Position numbers and translations under genes: made by a program. A stretch of 64,000 nt of DNA from Pseudomonadota bacterium (lineage in GTDB: Bacteria; Pseudomonadota; Alphaproteobacteria; Sphingomonadales; Sphingomonadaceae): positions 310,001-374,000 of the forward strand of contig JAEWZX010000030.1 of NCBI GenBank assembly GCA_023394965.1, read 5' to 3'. Shown one piece after another: positions 34,631-44,021 of this stretch. Under the pieces are notes generated by a model. It saw only the letters and a list, made by a program, of their open reading frames with translations, had not been told where the DNA came from and did no database searches. The stretch's first letter is position 1. Each line of letters opens with the position of its first letter.

Positions 34631-35890
34631 CTACAGCTGGTCTATCCACACTATATCATCGCACTCGACTGCAAGCGTGTCGGCATTGCCGCGTGCATCG
34701 ATCACACGATCGAATTTCTCACCCGTCACATCGCTACGGATGATTTCACCAAGACGGGGAAGGTGACTGTAGGAATAGCCAAGATTGGACCCCATCAAAG
34801 CACTTGGGTTCAAGTTCTCGTCGTAGACAGTTAGATGGAAACCCGCGGCCATCAGGCGGCGGGCCAGATCGAGATTGGGACTCTCGCGAAGATCATCCGT
34901 AGCTTGCTTGAAGGCCAGCCCATTCAGTAAAATCCTGGATCCCGGTGTAAGGTCCTTGCTTACCCTGTTGAAGACAAACAGTTTGTGTGCATCATTCGAC
35001 CGCACGATAGCGTTTATCACATGCGTTTGCGCGCCAATATCTTCCGCAATAAAATTCAACGCCCGAACGTCCTTGGGCAAGCACGAACCGCCGAATGCAC
35101 CACCCGGACGCAAATAAGACGGCGAGATGTTCAGCTTCCTGTCGCACACGAAAATCTCGTGGACTGCCGATACATCGATACCTTCGTTGATACAGACACG
35201 GCCAACCTCGTTTGCGAAGGCCACTTTCAGCGCGTGAAAGCTGTTATCGACGAACTTTGTAATCTCCGCCTCGCGAAAGCCGACTATAAATCGTGGCGCT
35301 TCAATATCCCTGTTGAGTTCTTCGAGCTGCCTGCATGGTTCACCGTCCAGCGTCCCGATGACAATCTTGGGTGGCGCCCAGTAATCTGCCACTGCTGAAC
35401 CCTCACGCAGAAATTCAGGATGGTAGGCCAACTGAGTGCTGCGCTTATGTTCATCCCGCAATTCACTGAAAAGTAGCGGTGCGATGAGCCGTTCGCAGGA
35501 ACCCGGTCGCATGGTTGAACGATATACAACAGCAACCGGATGCGGTGCTTTACGTTTCGCAAGCGCACACCCTATGCTGCGGCTCACTTCGGCGATATGG
35601 CGCATGTCATGTGCCCCATCCGCCGCACTGGGGGTGCCCACGCACACCAAAATCAGATCGACACCCTCGAGATGTCCATCACAAGTGTTTACCGCACGAA
35701 TGCGATTATCGGCCCGAGCGGCTTGGAGCATTTCGGCGAGGCCCGGTTCCGAAATCGGAGCCTTGCCGCTATTAATCATGTCAACCTTGGCATTGGAGAT
35801 ATCGATTCCAATCACTTCATGGCCTTCATCCGCAATACAGCATGCAGAGGTGAAGCCGACATAGCCCAAGCCGAAGATAGCAACTTTCAT
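34631..35890 (-). CDS. AlgD-type GDP-mannose 6-dehydrogenase (nucleotide-sugar dehydrogenase)
   Basis: A 419-residue UDP-glucose/GDP-mannose dehydrogenase. The Rossmann motif is FGLGYVGFTSA at the start; AYHPEFLREG, KFVDNSFHALKVAFANE and the catalytic cysteine in GGAFGGSCLPKDVRAL place it nearer AlgD than UDP-glucose dehydrogenases. The product would be GDP-mannuronate, or UDP-glucuronate if the assignment is off. It lies downstream of a glycosyltransferase on the same strand, with a 25-base gap, suggesting exopolysaccharide synthesis. ATG 35890 is chosen because it opens the Rossmann fold. Confidence 0.87.
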   Translation of the reverse strand: MKVAIFGLGYVGFTSACCIADEGHEVIGIDISNAKVDMINSGKAPISEPGLAEMLQAARADNRIRAVNTCDGHLEGVDLILVCVGTPSAADGAHDMRHIAEVSRSIGCALAKRKAPHPVAVVYRSTMRPGSCERLIAPLLFSELRDEHKRSTQLAYHPEFLREGSAVADYWAPPKIVIGTLDGEPCRQLEELNRDIEAPRFIVGFREAEITKFVDNSFHALKVAFANEVGRVCINEGIDVSAVHEIFVCDRKLNISPSYLRPGGAFGGSCLPKDVRALNFIAEDIGAQTHVINAIVRSNDAHKLFVFNRVSKDLTPGSRILLNGLAFKQATDDLRESPNLDLARRLMAAGFHLTVYDENLNPSALMGSNLGYSYSHLPRLGEIIRSDVTGEKFDRVIDARGNADTLAVECDDIVWIDQL

Positions 35891-35915
35891 CGGTGTAATC
35901 CTGAAAGGTTCCGGT

Positions 35916-37001
35916 TTATCTGAGGAGTTCGTCATAATGTGCGGCCATTCGTTCCGCGACTGACTCAATCGAATAGCGTTCTTGCCAGCGCGCGCGAGCC
36001 GCTCTGCCCATGCGAAGCCGCAGCGCAGGGTTCTGTGCAAGAGTGGCTATGGCCCGAGCCAATGGATCGATTTTTCCGGGCTCGACAATAACGCCACAGA
36101 TTCCATCTTGTAGCGTGTCGGGAATCGCGCCGACATTGGTCGAAATCGCAGGCAAGCCGCGCGCCATCGCCTCGATGATTGCAACTGGCTGGTTTTCGGC
36201 ACGGGAAGGAAGGACGAGCATATCCGCGTCCCGCAATTCTCGGTCGACCGCTTCTTCGCTGACCCAGCCGAGAAATTCGACCCTATCTGAGATATTAAGG
36301 TTAGCAGCTATCTTTCGATAGTGGGCAATATCACCATCTCCGCCAATTCTCGCATAGAAACCCGTCCCACTAGCTGCAACCTGACCCAGCGCCGCAAGTA
36401 GCACATCCATGCCCTTGCGTTCTCCTACAGCTCCCATGAACACGATGAGGGGCAACGCCGCACCAGGAGAAGCCATGCCGGCGGGCATTGGAACACCGTT
36501 CTCGACAATCGCTATCTTTTCTGCCGCCACGCCCAGAACATCGTGCGTGAAGCGCTCCCAATGGGCCCCCAACACGACTACTCTGTCGGCTTCCCGAAAG
36601 AAACGACGAATGCGCTGCTGTCGATAGCTCGAGCAGGCCGCAAAATACTCGTCATAACCGCTTCCATGCAGATGAAGTATTACCGGCACCCGAGCCAGCT
36701 GGGCCGCCTTTGCAAATAGCATCTTCCGCCAGGTTGAGCCGCGAGGAGCAATGTTGATATGTGCGAGAGAGACACGACCTAGCGCGCAACGGACGGCGAA
36801 TATCGCAAGAACGAACGGCACCGTTGCCTGACGGACGGCCTTCAAATTGCCACAACGCGTCTTCTGAATATACGTTTGAAACCGGGGATGACGCAGGGCG
36901 AGTTCGCGCGTCATATAAAGCATGATGCGCTCGATACCTCCCCTTCCCTGTATGCCGTCAGCGACAAGCACAGCTATTCGCGTATTAGACCGCCAACTCA
37001 T
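35916..37001 (-). CDS. GT4-family glycosyltransferase
   Basis: A 361-residue GT-B glycosyltransferase. The C-terminal donor domain has the classic GMDVLLAALGQV, the DADMLVLPSRAENQPVAIIEAMARGLP motif with the EX7E-type acid pair, and TNVGAIPD. It probably adds a sugar to a lipid-linked or polysaccharide chain. ATG 37001 is preferred; an in-frame GTG at 37040 would add 13 residues. It forms an operon with the AlgD-type gene. Confidence 0.85.
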   Translation of the reverse strand: MSWRSNTRIAVLVADGIQGRGGIERIMLYMTRELALRHPRFQTYIQKTRCGNLKAVRQATVPFVLAIFAVRCALGRVSLAHINIAPRGSTWRKMLFAKAAQLARVPVILHLHGSGYDEYFAACSSYRQQRIRRFFREADRVVVLGAHWERFTHDVLGVAAEKIAIVENGVPMPAGMASPGAALPLIVFMGAVGERKGMDVLLAALGQVAASGTGFYARIGGDGDIAHYRKIAANLNISDRVEFLGWVSEEAVDRELRDADMLVLPSRAENQPVAIIEAMARGLPAISTNVGAIPDTLQDGICGVIVEPGKIDPLARAIATLAQNPALRLRMGRAARARWQERYSIESVAERMAAHYDELLR

Positions 37002-37138
37002 ACCCAATCTGACCAGCAACTCACGCGCGACCGAACTCACAAATAAACTCGCACTGTCGTTGAATAGTCCGTCCCCCGAATCGTCGAAATCAAGTTATCT
37101 ATCGCAGGTCTGGCAATGATCACGAATTTATCAAGTTG

Positions 37139-38128
37139 ATGGAACCCTTAGCTCCAAGGTTTATGTCCTGCCGTCAGGCACCTATTGTTATTGTCGGCCA
37201 GCCACGGAGCGGATCCACCATCACGACCCGCATACTGAATGCGTTTGATAGTGTTTTTCTCATCAACGACTTTTATGCGTTGCAAGCCATCGATGCCGAG
37301 AAGCTTTGGCATCGCCGCGACCCGAGTAGCTCAGCACGAATTGCGGAGATCGTGCTCAAGCGGGTCGCAGTCCGCGCAACCCAAGAGTCGGGGAAAACTC
37401 TGGAGCAATCGATTGAACTTTCGAGCCAGGGACTTGCGAAAGTATCCGCTTTTGCGAGGGGCGATTGGCCTGCTGGTACACCATGGTACGAAGTTATGGG
37501 CGCTGTTCTGACGAAAGCCGCTCAGGAAGCAGGCTGTAGCGTGTGGGGATGGAATACACCGCAGGACCATCTTCATCTCGAGCGCATTTTCAACGCATGG
37601 CCTGAAGCCCAAATTCTTTTTGTTATGCGCGATCCGAACGATGTACTTCGTTCTTACAAGAACGCGTCGGGGCCGTGGCATGACGCTCGCCGCTATAACC
37701 CGGCAACTATCGGCTATGCTTGGCGGGTCGCAGCCCGGAACTTCCGTGCTTGGTCAGAACAGAGGCCTGGGCGGGTGGAATTTCTTTGGTACGAGAGCTT
37801 GGTGAGCGATACTGAAGCGAGTGTCGATATGCTCTCGAAGTGGGCAGGCCTGCCCTGCCAAGCGATCGCACTGGAAGGTTTCGGGAATAACAGTTCTCAT
37901 CATCCCAATCGCACGAGCCGCGAAGTTACCGACGCGGAAGTTTGGCTAGCCCACAGGATAATTGGACAAGAGATCGAGAAGCTTGGCTTCCTATCTATGC
38001 CCAAGCCCAGCCTCAGCGGCATCTTTCATCTGACTGGCGTCATCCTACGCTCCAGCCTCTTTATTGGAACGCAGCTTTTTACCGACCGCGATCGTCGCAA
38101 ACGAGCTTTGAATTTTTTGCGTGGTTGA
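37139..38128 (+). CDS. Sulfotransferase-family protein
   Basis: A 329-residue PAPS-dependent sulfotransferase. The 5'-phosphosulphate loop is IVIVGQPRSGSTITTRIL (about 18-35) and the 3'-phosphate motif is FVMRDPNDVLRSYKN. It diverges from the glycosyltransferase by 137 bases and may sulphate the same polysaccharide. The substrate is unknown. GC content is moderate compared with the core genome. Confidence 0.85.
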   Translation: MEPLAPRFMSCRQAPIVIVGQPRSGSTITTRILNAFDSVFLINDFYALQAIDAEKLWHRRDPSSSARIAEIVLKRVAVRATQESGKTLEQSIELSSQGLAKVSAFARGDWPAGTPWYEVMGAVLTKAAQEAGCSVWGWNTPQDHLHLERIFNAWPEAQILFVMRDPNDVLRSYKNASGPWHDARRYNPATIGYAWRVAARNFRAWSEQRPGRVEFLWYESLVSDTEASVDMLSKWAGLPCQAIALEGFGNNSSHHPNRTSREVTDAEVWLAHRIIGQEIEKLGFLSMPKPSLSGIFHLTGVILRSSLFIGTQLFTDRDRRKRALNFLRG

Positions 38129-38449
38129 AGACGGATTGGCTGGCTCACCAATATCCTTGATCTGCCCAACACAAGGAATCGGCCCCACTTCTGCGCAACA
38201 GTCGCGTCGGCGGACCGTCCAAGGCCAGAGCTTCTGAAAACAGAGAGTTTTGACTGACAATCTCAGAAAATCGCTCAAATCCGATATTTCAGGGATTTAG
38301 AGCCGGTCACCGGACCGAGCGGAAAGGGGCGTCTCCACAATCGACAGGTTCATCCCTGCAAAAGGTTGCAGAGCAAGGCTGCTCTGCTAGACGACCTGCT
38401 ATTGCGAATCACTTGCATGTATAAATCTTAATTTTTCAGGGATGGCACC
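38129..38449. other. Intergenic region before the haem receptor
   Basis: 321 bases without a credible gene. The right end holds a candidate Fur-type box (38403-38417) and a -10-like TATAAA (38420-38425) for the receptor. The remainder is irregular and could be the eroded right edge of the exopolysaccharide patch; no tRNA 3'-end duplication was found. Confidence 0.5.
38403..38417 (+). promoter_or_regulatory. Candidate Fur/iron-type operator
   Basis: TGCGAATCACTTGCA is a near-palindrome (TGC-N9-GCA with alternate matching positions) two bases before a TATAAA -10-like element and 33 bases before the haem receptor. Its position and style suit an iron repressor such as Fur, but the alphaproteobacterial consensus varies. 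Confidence 0.45.
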
Positions 38450-40702
38450 TTGCTCAAAATCAAATGCAAACCGTCTTCACTCGCGATCGCGTCTATTCTC
38501 TGTGCATGGACACCTGCGATAGCGCAGGAATCGAGCGCCGACACAGGCCCATCAAGCGGTGGCACCATCGTGGTCACCGCTACACGCACTCCAATCGAGA
38601 TCGAAAATGCTCCTGCAACTGTAACGGTAATTGGCGGTGATCGCATCGCTGACGAGCTTGCCACCGACATCAAGGATCTGGTGCGTTACGAGCCGGGAGT
38701 TTCGGTGCGGCGTGCTCCCGCTCGATTTGGTGCGGCACTGGGTGCCGTCGGTCGCGCGCGAAATGAAGACTTCGTGATACGCGGCATCGGGGGGAACCGG
38801 GTATTGATACAGGTGGACGGCATTCGCAGTCCCCAAGGCTTTAGCTTCGGCGCCCAGGATGCGGGTCGCGGAGGCTACACAGATGTCAGCCTCATCAAAT
38901 CCGTTGAAATCCTGCGCGGGCCAGCGTCAGCGCTTTATGGAAGCGATGGTCTTGCAGGTGCTATAAGTTTTACTACGAGTGACCCGATTGATTTGATCGC
39001 CCAAGGCGCAAATTTCGGCGGTTTCGCACGGGCATCCTATGCGAGTGCCGACGAAGAATTTGCCGAAACTGCAGCCGTCGCCGGACTTTCCGGCGATTTC
39101 TCAGCTATGGTATCTTACACTCGTCGCGATTTCCAAGAACTCGAAAATCGGGGGACGGTTGGCGGCTTAGGCGAAAGCCGCACAATGCCCAATCCACAAG
39201 ATGGAAAATCCGATGCACTTCTCGGAAAGTTGGTTTGGAACAGGGGCGCGCATCGTGTCAGGCTGACCGGCGAATACCTTGAAAGCGAGATATTTACCGA
39301 TGTTCTGACCGGACAGGGGCCCCAATTCCTATTCGGCCCCACCCCTAGTTGGATAGTGGATGACCTTTCAGCGAACGACACAACGAAGCGCAGCCGCTTT
39401 TCGCTCGATTACACTTACACCGGCGATGGCGCGATCGATTACCTGCATTTGGTGGGTTACTATCAAGACGGTGAAGATGTTCAGTTCACTGACGAAAACC
39501 GCTCCTCGCTGAATGCTACCCCACGGCCTGACCGCGAACGTCTCAACACTTTCGAGAACGAGGTTTACGGGTTCTCGGCAGAAGCGCGGAGCGTGTTCGG
39601 CAATGAAGGGGTCCGCGCTACCCTCGCTTTCGGTGGTGATATCAGCTGGACAAGGCAAAAAGGCCTACGCGACGGCACCGAACCGCCAGCCGGGGAGATC
39701 TATCCCACACGTGCCTTCCCAGCGACTGACTTTATGCTCGGGGGAGTGTTTCTTGCTAGCGAATTCTCACTCTTCGACGGCAGGCTAACCGTCTTTCCAG
39801 CACTTCGTTATGATTTCTACGATCTCGATCCAACCGAAGATCCATTGCTGCCGTCTTTCGCCGGGTCGGCACAAAGCGATAGTCGGCTGTCCCCTAAATT
39901 GGGGCTCACAGCCAAGCTGACGGATGAGCTCATTCTTTTCGGCAACTATGCCCAAGGATTTCGCGCTCCAACGCCCTATCAGGTCAATAACTTCTTCGAG
40001 AATCTCGCTTACGGATACACTTCGCTCCCCAATCCTGACTTGGGGCCTGAGAGAAGCGAAAGCTGGGAAGCCGGGCTTCGCTTCGTCTCCAAGAAGATTT
40101 CTCTGCAGGTCGTGGGCTTCAAGGCGAAGTACAAAGACTTTATCAGCCAGCAGGTGGTCGGTGGTTCATTCACCCCTACCGACCCGGCCCAGTATCAGTT
40201 CGTCAACTTCGATGCTGTGAGGATCGACGGGGTTGAGGCCAAGGCCACCTTGCGCTTCGACAACGGAGTTTATGCAAGGCTCGCCGCCGCCTACGCAGAC
40301 GGCGATGTGCTGACGCCTGGTATGGCAGACCGGCCCCTCGATACCATCGATCCATTCAATATGGTTGCAGGGATCGGCTATCGCGATCCGGCAGGCCGCT
40401 TCGGTGGTGAACTGATCATGACACATCACGCGCGAAAGGCGGCGGAGAATGTGGCTGCAGAAAGCTATCGCCCGTCAGCTTTCATGGTTCTGGATGCGAC
40501 GGCTTTCTTCTCCATCACCGATGCGCTGAAGCTACGTGCTGGGATATTCAATATCTCCAACGAGACATACTCCCACTGGCAAGATGTCCGTGGCCTGTCG
40601 GCATCCGCAGGGCTCATCAACCCGCATACCGGCACTACGCAAATCGACGCCTACACTCGGCCTGGTCGCAACGCCAGCGTCTCACTCAGTTTCCAGTTCT
40701 AA
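38450..40702 (+). CDS. TonB-dependent haem/haemoglobin-type receptor
   Basis: A 750-residue outer-membrane receptor. A signal peptide ends at TPAIA, then the TonB box TIVVTATRTP, the plug domain (about 45-170; FVIRGIGGNRVLIQVDGIR, ILRGPASALYGSDGLAG), and a 22-strand barrel ending in SVSLSFQF. The YAQGFRAPTPYQVNNFFEN and NPDLGPERSESWEAGLRF segments fit haem and haemoglobin receptors. The start appears to be TTG 38450 behind AGGGA; ATG 38442 is out of frame. Downstream DUF6607 gene follows after 13 bases. The ligand is inferred from family resemblance only. Confidence 0.85.
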   Translation: MLKIKCKPSSLAIASILCAWTPAIAQESSADTGPSSGGTIVVTATRTPIEIENAPATVTVIGGDRIADELATDIKDLVRYEPGVSVRRAPARFGAALGAVGRARNEDFVIRGIGGNRVLIQVDGIRSPQGFSFGAQDAGRGGYTDVSLIKSVEILRGPASALYGSDGLAGAISFTTSDPIDLIAQGANFGGFARASYASADEEFAETAAVAGLSGDFSAMVSYTRRDFQELENRGTVGGLGESRTMPNPQDGKSDALLGKLVWNRGAHRVRLTGEYLESEIFTDVLTGQGPQFLFGPTPSWIVDDLSANDTTKRSRFSLDYTYTGDGAIDYLHLVGYYQDGEDVQFTDENRSSLNATPRPDRERLNTFENEVYGFSAEARSVFGNEGVRATLAFGGDISWTRQKGLRDGTEPPAGEIYPTRAFPATDFMLGGVFLASEFSLFDGRLTVFPALRYDFYDLDPTEDPLLPSFAGSAQSDSRLSPKLGLTAKLTDELILFGNYAQGFRAPTPYQVNNFFENLAYGYTSLPNPDLGPERSESWEAGLRFVSKKISLQVVGFKAKYKDFISQQVVGGSFTPTDPAQYQFVNFDAVRIDGVEAKATLRFDNGVYARLAAAYADGDVLTPGMADRPLDTIDPFNMVAGIGYRDPAGRFGGELIMTHHARKAAENVAAESYRPSAFMVLDATAFFSITDALKLRAGIFNISNETYSHWQDVRGLSASAGLINPHTGTTQIDAYTRPGRNASVSLSFQF

Positions 40703-40715
40703 AGGGAAGACACGA

Positions 40716-41750
40716 ATGAACACTGTAAAATCTCTGGCGCGCTCTGCACTTCTTGTTAGCGCATTGCTTTCCGCTCCGGTGCTAGCCGACGGCCCCATCC
40801 GCGATAGGGGTGAGGAAGTGGAAAGAGCCCACTTTGACCAAGACCGTCAAACCATCCTCAGTATGGCAGGCAATTACAAGGTACGGTTTGACATGCAGGA
40901 GGCGACCCCATGGATAGAGGGGTATGAGCCGCTCGATCGAAAGATTTCGGGTGGCTACGAGTCAGTTCGTGTAATCCAGGATTCCGGGAACAGAATTGTT
41001 CTCCAGCATTTTCTTGTGGCGGATCATGACGGACAAGAATTCGTCATCAAGCATTGGCGACAGGATTGGGAGTACGAACCGGAGAAAATCCTTGCCTATG
41101 CCGGACCTGATACCTGGAAATGGGTGGAAGTGCCGGAAAAGCTACGCAACGGCCGCTGGTCGCAGACAGTCTATCAGGTCGACGATAGCCCTCGTTACGC
41201 TGGCTGGGGCGAATGGCAGGACAGCCAAGGCATCCGTCGCTGGCGATCAAATTGGACCTGGCGCCCCCTCGCCCGCCGCGACGCTGTGCGCCATCCGATT
41301 TATGATCGGTACGCCTCGATCAACCGCCATCAGCTTACACCGACCGGATGGATCCACTGGCAGGACAATACCAAGATGATGCCTGACGCAGCCAGCGAAG
41401 ATGGCGTCAAAGCGGTGGTGCAGGAGTATGTGCTGAATACATACGACAAGTATGACGGCTACAATGTGGCGGCGGCTGACAGCTATTGGCAGGCGACACA
41501 GGGGTACTGGAAAGCCGTGCGGGCGAAGTGGGACGAGGTTGCGGCATCGCATGGCGGCATTACAATCAAAGAAGAGGCTGAGACCGGAACGGTCATCAGT
41601 GGCCGCCTGCTGACGATCGCCGACGAGATCCAGAACGGGAAGATCGACGAGGCCAATGGGATTGCCGAAGCGGAGCAGCTGATCGCTGATGCGACCGGTT
41701 CCACACCTGAAAAGGTCGCTAAAGTCGTGCATAGGGAGGGCGGTCTCTGA
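40716..41750 (+). CDS. DUF6607-family exported protein
   Basis: A 344-residue DUF6607-type protein with a signal peptide (LLVSALLSAPVLA). Trp-rich blocks dominate (VIKHWRQDWEYEP, RWRSNWTWRPLARRD, GWIHWQDNTK), with a helical C-terminus. Starts 13 bases after the TonB receptor stop with AAAGGGAAG upstream, so they share an mRNA; a periplasmic accessory role in iron or haem uptake is inferred. Biochemical function is unknown. Confidence 0.8.
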   Translation: MNTVKSLARSALLVSALLSAPVLADGPIRDRGEEVERAHFDQDRQTILSMAGNYKVRFDMQEATPWIEGYEPLDRKISGGYESVRVIQDSGNRIVLQHFLVADHDGQEFVIKHWRQDWEYEPEKILAYAGPDTWKWVEVPEKLRNGRWSQTVYQVDDSPRYAGWGEWQDSQGIRRWRSNWTWRPLARRDAVRHPIYDRYASINRHQLTPTGWIHWQDNTKMMPDAASEDGVKAVVQEYVLNTYDKYDGYNVAAADSYWQATQGYWKAVRAKWDEVAASHGGITIKEEAETGTVISGRLLTIADEIQNGKIDEANGIAEAEQLIADATGSTPEKVAKVVHREGGL

Positions 41751-41847
41751 AATCCAACAGCCATCCGATCGGCCTTGGTTGCGGGGCCGGTTGGACAGCG
41801 CTCCCCTGGTCCTGAGGGGGCAAAGAGCCCCATCCGTTCAACGCTTT

Positions 41848-41890
41848 AAAACCCGCTTAGCCACCGCCAGTATTGGCGGTGGGTTTGATC
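41848..41890 (+). terminator. Terminator after the DUF6607 gene
   Basis: CCACCGCC and GGCGGTGG (loop AGTATT) are flanked by AAACCC and GGGTTT that extend the stem. It lies about 100 bases after the stop and before the BCCT gene. Confidence 0.75.
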
Positions 41891-41972
41891 TCTCGCCGAA
41901 CCTCCGTATTGTGGGGCTTTCCCATACCCACTGTTCGCCGAACCTTGGGACAGCCAAGTCAGCGAGAGAAAC

Positions 41973-43682
41973 ATGTCTTCCGACACTTCGAAAGGTATTG
42001 CGCCGCCCTTGATCGATCTGCCGATCCGAACCGCAGATGAGGGCTTTTACGATGGTTTCAGCCGCCAGGTTACGATCCCGGCGAAGATCATCGTATCCCT
42101 GATCATCATGTGGGCGATCTTCTTTCCGGTCAGCGCGAACGAAACGCTGTCCAGCGCCAATTCGACCATTATCGCCTCTTTCGCCGGCTGGTACGTCTAT
42201 TTGGTAGCCGCCCTCATGGCGATCTGCGCGGTGCTGGCCATAGTTCCAAGCACGGGGTCGTTACGGATCGGCAATCCCGGCGAAAAACCGGAATTTTCGC
42301 GGCTGTCGTGGTTCGCGATGCTGTTTGGAGCCGGTATCGGGATCGGCCTGCTGACCTATTCCACCGGAGAACCGCTCGCCCATTTTTCGCAGAACCCGGA
42401 TATCATCCGCGGAACAGTGGACGCCCGTTCGCCGGAAGCAGTGACATCTGCCTATCGCTACACCTTCCTGCATTGGGGCTTTGCTGCCTGGGCAACCTAT
42501 GCGCTGATCGGATTGGCTATCGGTTACGTGGCGTTTCGCCGAAACCTGCCCCTCACAGTACGGTCGGCTCTTGCACCGCTGTTCGGGAAGACAATGTCCG
42601 GTCCGGCGGGCCATCTTGTCGATATCGTTGCCGTGGTCGCGACTATTCTCGGGGTAGCCGTGACGATGGCCCTGGGCGTTCAGCAATTCGTCGTCGGACT
42701 GTCGCGCGTCGGTGTTGGGGACTGGCTTCTCCAGCCGGATGGTTCTGCCTCCCTGGCGGCCATCGTACTGGCCCTGACCGTTCTCGTCGGCGCGTCCACC
42801 CTCAGCGCCCTCTCAGGTGTCGGCAAAGGGGTAAAGTGGCTCTCCAACATCAATCTGGGCCTGTCGTTTCTCCTTCTCGCGCTCTTCGCAATTGTCGGAT
42901 CTGGCCTGTTCGCTCTCGAATTGCTGGGCCGTGGAATAGCCGATTATATCGGCGGCTTTCTGACGCTCTCGCTAACGCTATTCAGCGAGAACGCTCCTTT
43001 CGGGGAACAGTTGGTGCGCTGGCAAATGGACTGGACGATCTTTTACTGGGCGTGGTGGATCGCGTTTTCGCCCTTCGTCGGAATGTTCATCGCCCGCATT
43101 TCACGCGGGCGAACCATCCGCGAATATGTGTTCGGCGTCGTGTTGGTGCCATCGCTTGTCTGTTTTGTGTGGATGACCCTGCTGGGCGGCAGCGCCATAG
43201 CTCTCGAACTGGATGGCAGTGCTGCGGGATCGATCGTCGGCGCGCCTATCTCCGACCAATTGTATGCCACGCTTGCCGTCCTGCTCGATCCGGGCTTTGC
43301 GTTTGTGGTTTCCTGCCTGATCGTCGTGCTGTTGCTTACCTATCTCGTCACCTCGACCGACAGCGCCATCCTGATCGTGAACACGATCAACGGGGCCGGA
43401 GAGACCGACGGTGAACGGCGCCGCCACATCCTGTTCTGGGGGGCGGCGCTTTCGCTGATCGTGGGCAGCATGCTGGTAATCGGTGGGATCGAAGCCATTC
43501 GGATTACGATGATCATTGGCGCCCTGCCCTTCTCTTTCGTGGTCGCGCTCATGGGGATATCCATCCTCAAGGCGATCGCTTTCGACCTGATCCGTAAACA
43601 ACAAGGCGTTCCCACAACGGCGGTAGCGCTGTTGAAAGAAGAGCCGATGGTTAGGGCCGACGGCACTGGCGGGCCAAGTTGA
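41973..43682 (+). CDS. BCCT-family betaine/carnitine/choline transporter
   Basis: A 569-residue transporter with 12 membrane helices. The BCCT signature MDWTIFYWAWWIAFSPFVG is exact, followed by FIARISRGRTIREYVFG. Sodium- or proton-coupled uptake of glycine betaine, choline or DMSP for osmoprotection is expected; substrate specificity is not readable. The C-terminal tail is short and lacks a long osmosensing extension. No choline oxidation genes are adjacent. Confidence 0.92.
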   Translation: MSSDTSKGIAPPLIDLPIRTADEGFYDGFSRQVTIPAKIIVSLIIMWAIFFPVSANETLSSANSTIIASFAGWYVYLVAALMAICAVLAIVPSTGSLRIGNPGEKPEFSRLSWFAMLFGAGIGIGLLTYSTGEPLAHFSQNPDIIRGTVDARSPEAVTSAYRYTFLHWGFAAWATYALIGLAIGYVAFRRNLPLTVRSALAPLFGKTMSGPAGHLVDIVAVVATILGVAVTMALGVQQFVVGLSRVGVGDWLLQPDGSASLAAIVLALTVLVGASTLSALSGVGKGVKWLSNINLGLSFLLLALFAIVGSGLFALELLGRGIADYIGGFLTLSLTLFSENAPFGEQLVRWQMDWTIFYWAWWIAFSPFVGMFIARISRGRTIREYVFGVVLVPSLVCFVWMTLLGGSAIALELDGSAAGSIVGAPISDQLYATLAVLLDPGFAFVVSCLIVVLLLTYLVTSTDSAILIVNTINGAGETDGERRRHILFWGAALSLIVGSMLVIGGIEAIRITMIIGALPFSFVVALMGISILKAIAFDLIRKQQGVPTTAVALLKEEPMVRADGTGGPS

Positions 43683-43794
43683 CCATAGAAAATGGCGGTT
43701 TTCGAGGGCGATCGACAGAAAAGCGGTCCCGCGCAATTTCGCTGCCATCAAACAGGCTGGACAAGGGCGAGCCCCGGACTAAAGCGGCCCGCCT

Positions 43795-44001
43795 ATGACT
43801 ATTATCGCGACTATCATGAATACCGTCACCGGACGCCCGATCCAGAAAATGACCTTCGGACGGATGCCCAAACCCTGGGCCAGCTTCAATCTGGAAAGCG
43901 GTGAACTGGTGACTGCTGAGCGAATCGATGTAGGCAAGCCCGCGCCGGGAAAGTTTGCCGCCCCAGTCGACGTATGGGTAACAGTAAAACCGCGTGACTA
44001 G
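43795..44001 (+). CDS. Small hypothetical protein
   Basis: A 68-residue frame (MTIIATIMNTVTGRPIQKMT...; VDVWVTVKPRD at the end) between the BCCT gene and nsrR. No ribosome binding site is clear. It may start at ATG 43816. No known family; the frame may be real or chance. Confidence 0.35.
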   Translation: MTIIATIMNTVTGRPIQKMTFGRMPKPWASFNLESGELVTAERIDVGKPAPGKFAAPVDVWVTVKPRD

Positions 44002-44021
44002 CCGCCAGTCAGATTGGTCTG

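Noticed and set aside
38442..38444. ATG as start of the haem receptor
   Set aside because: It is out of frame with the receptor; the in-frame TTG 38450 fits the signal peptide and the AGGGA spacing.
34509..38449. Integration site with repeated tRNA-Val 3' end
   Set aside because: The tRNA 3' sequence (TTCGAACCTTGGTACG) was not found again at the right side of the patch or elsewhere in the window, and no integrase is visible.
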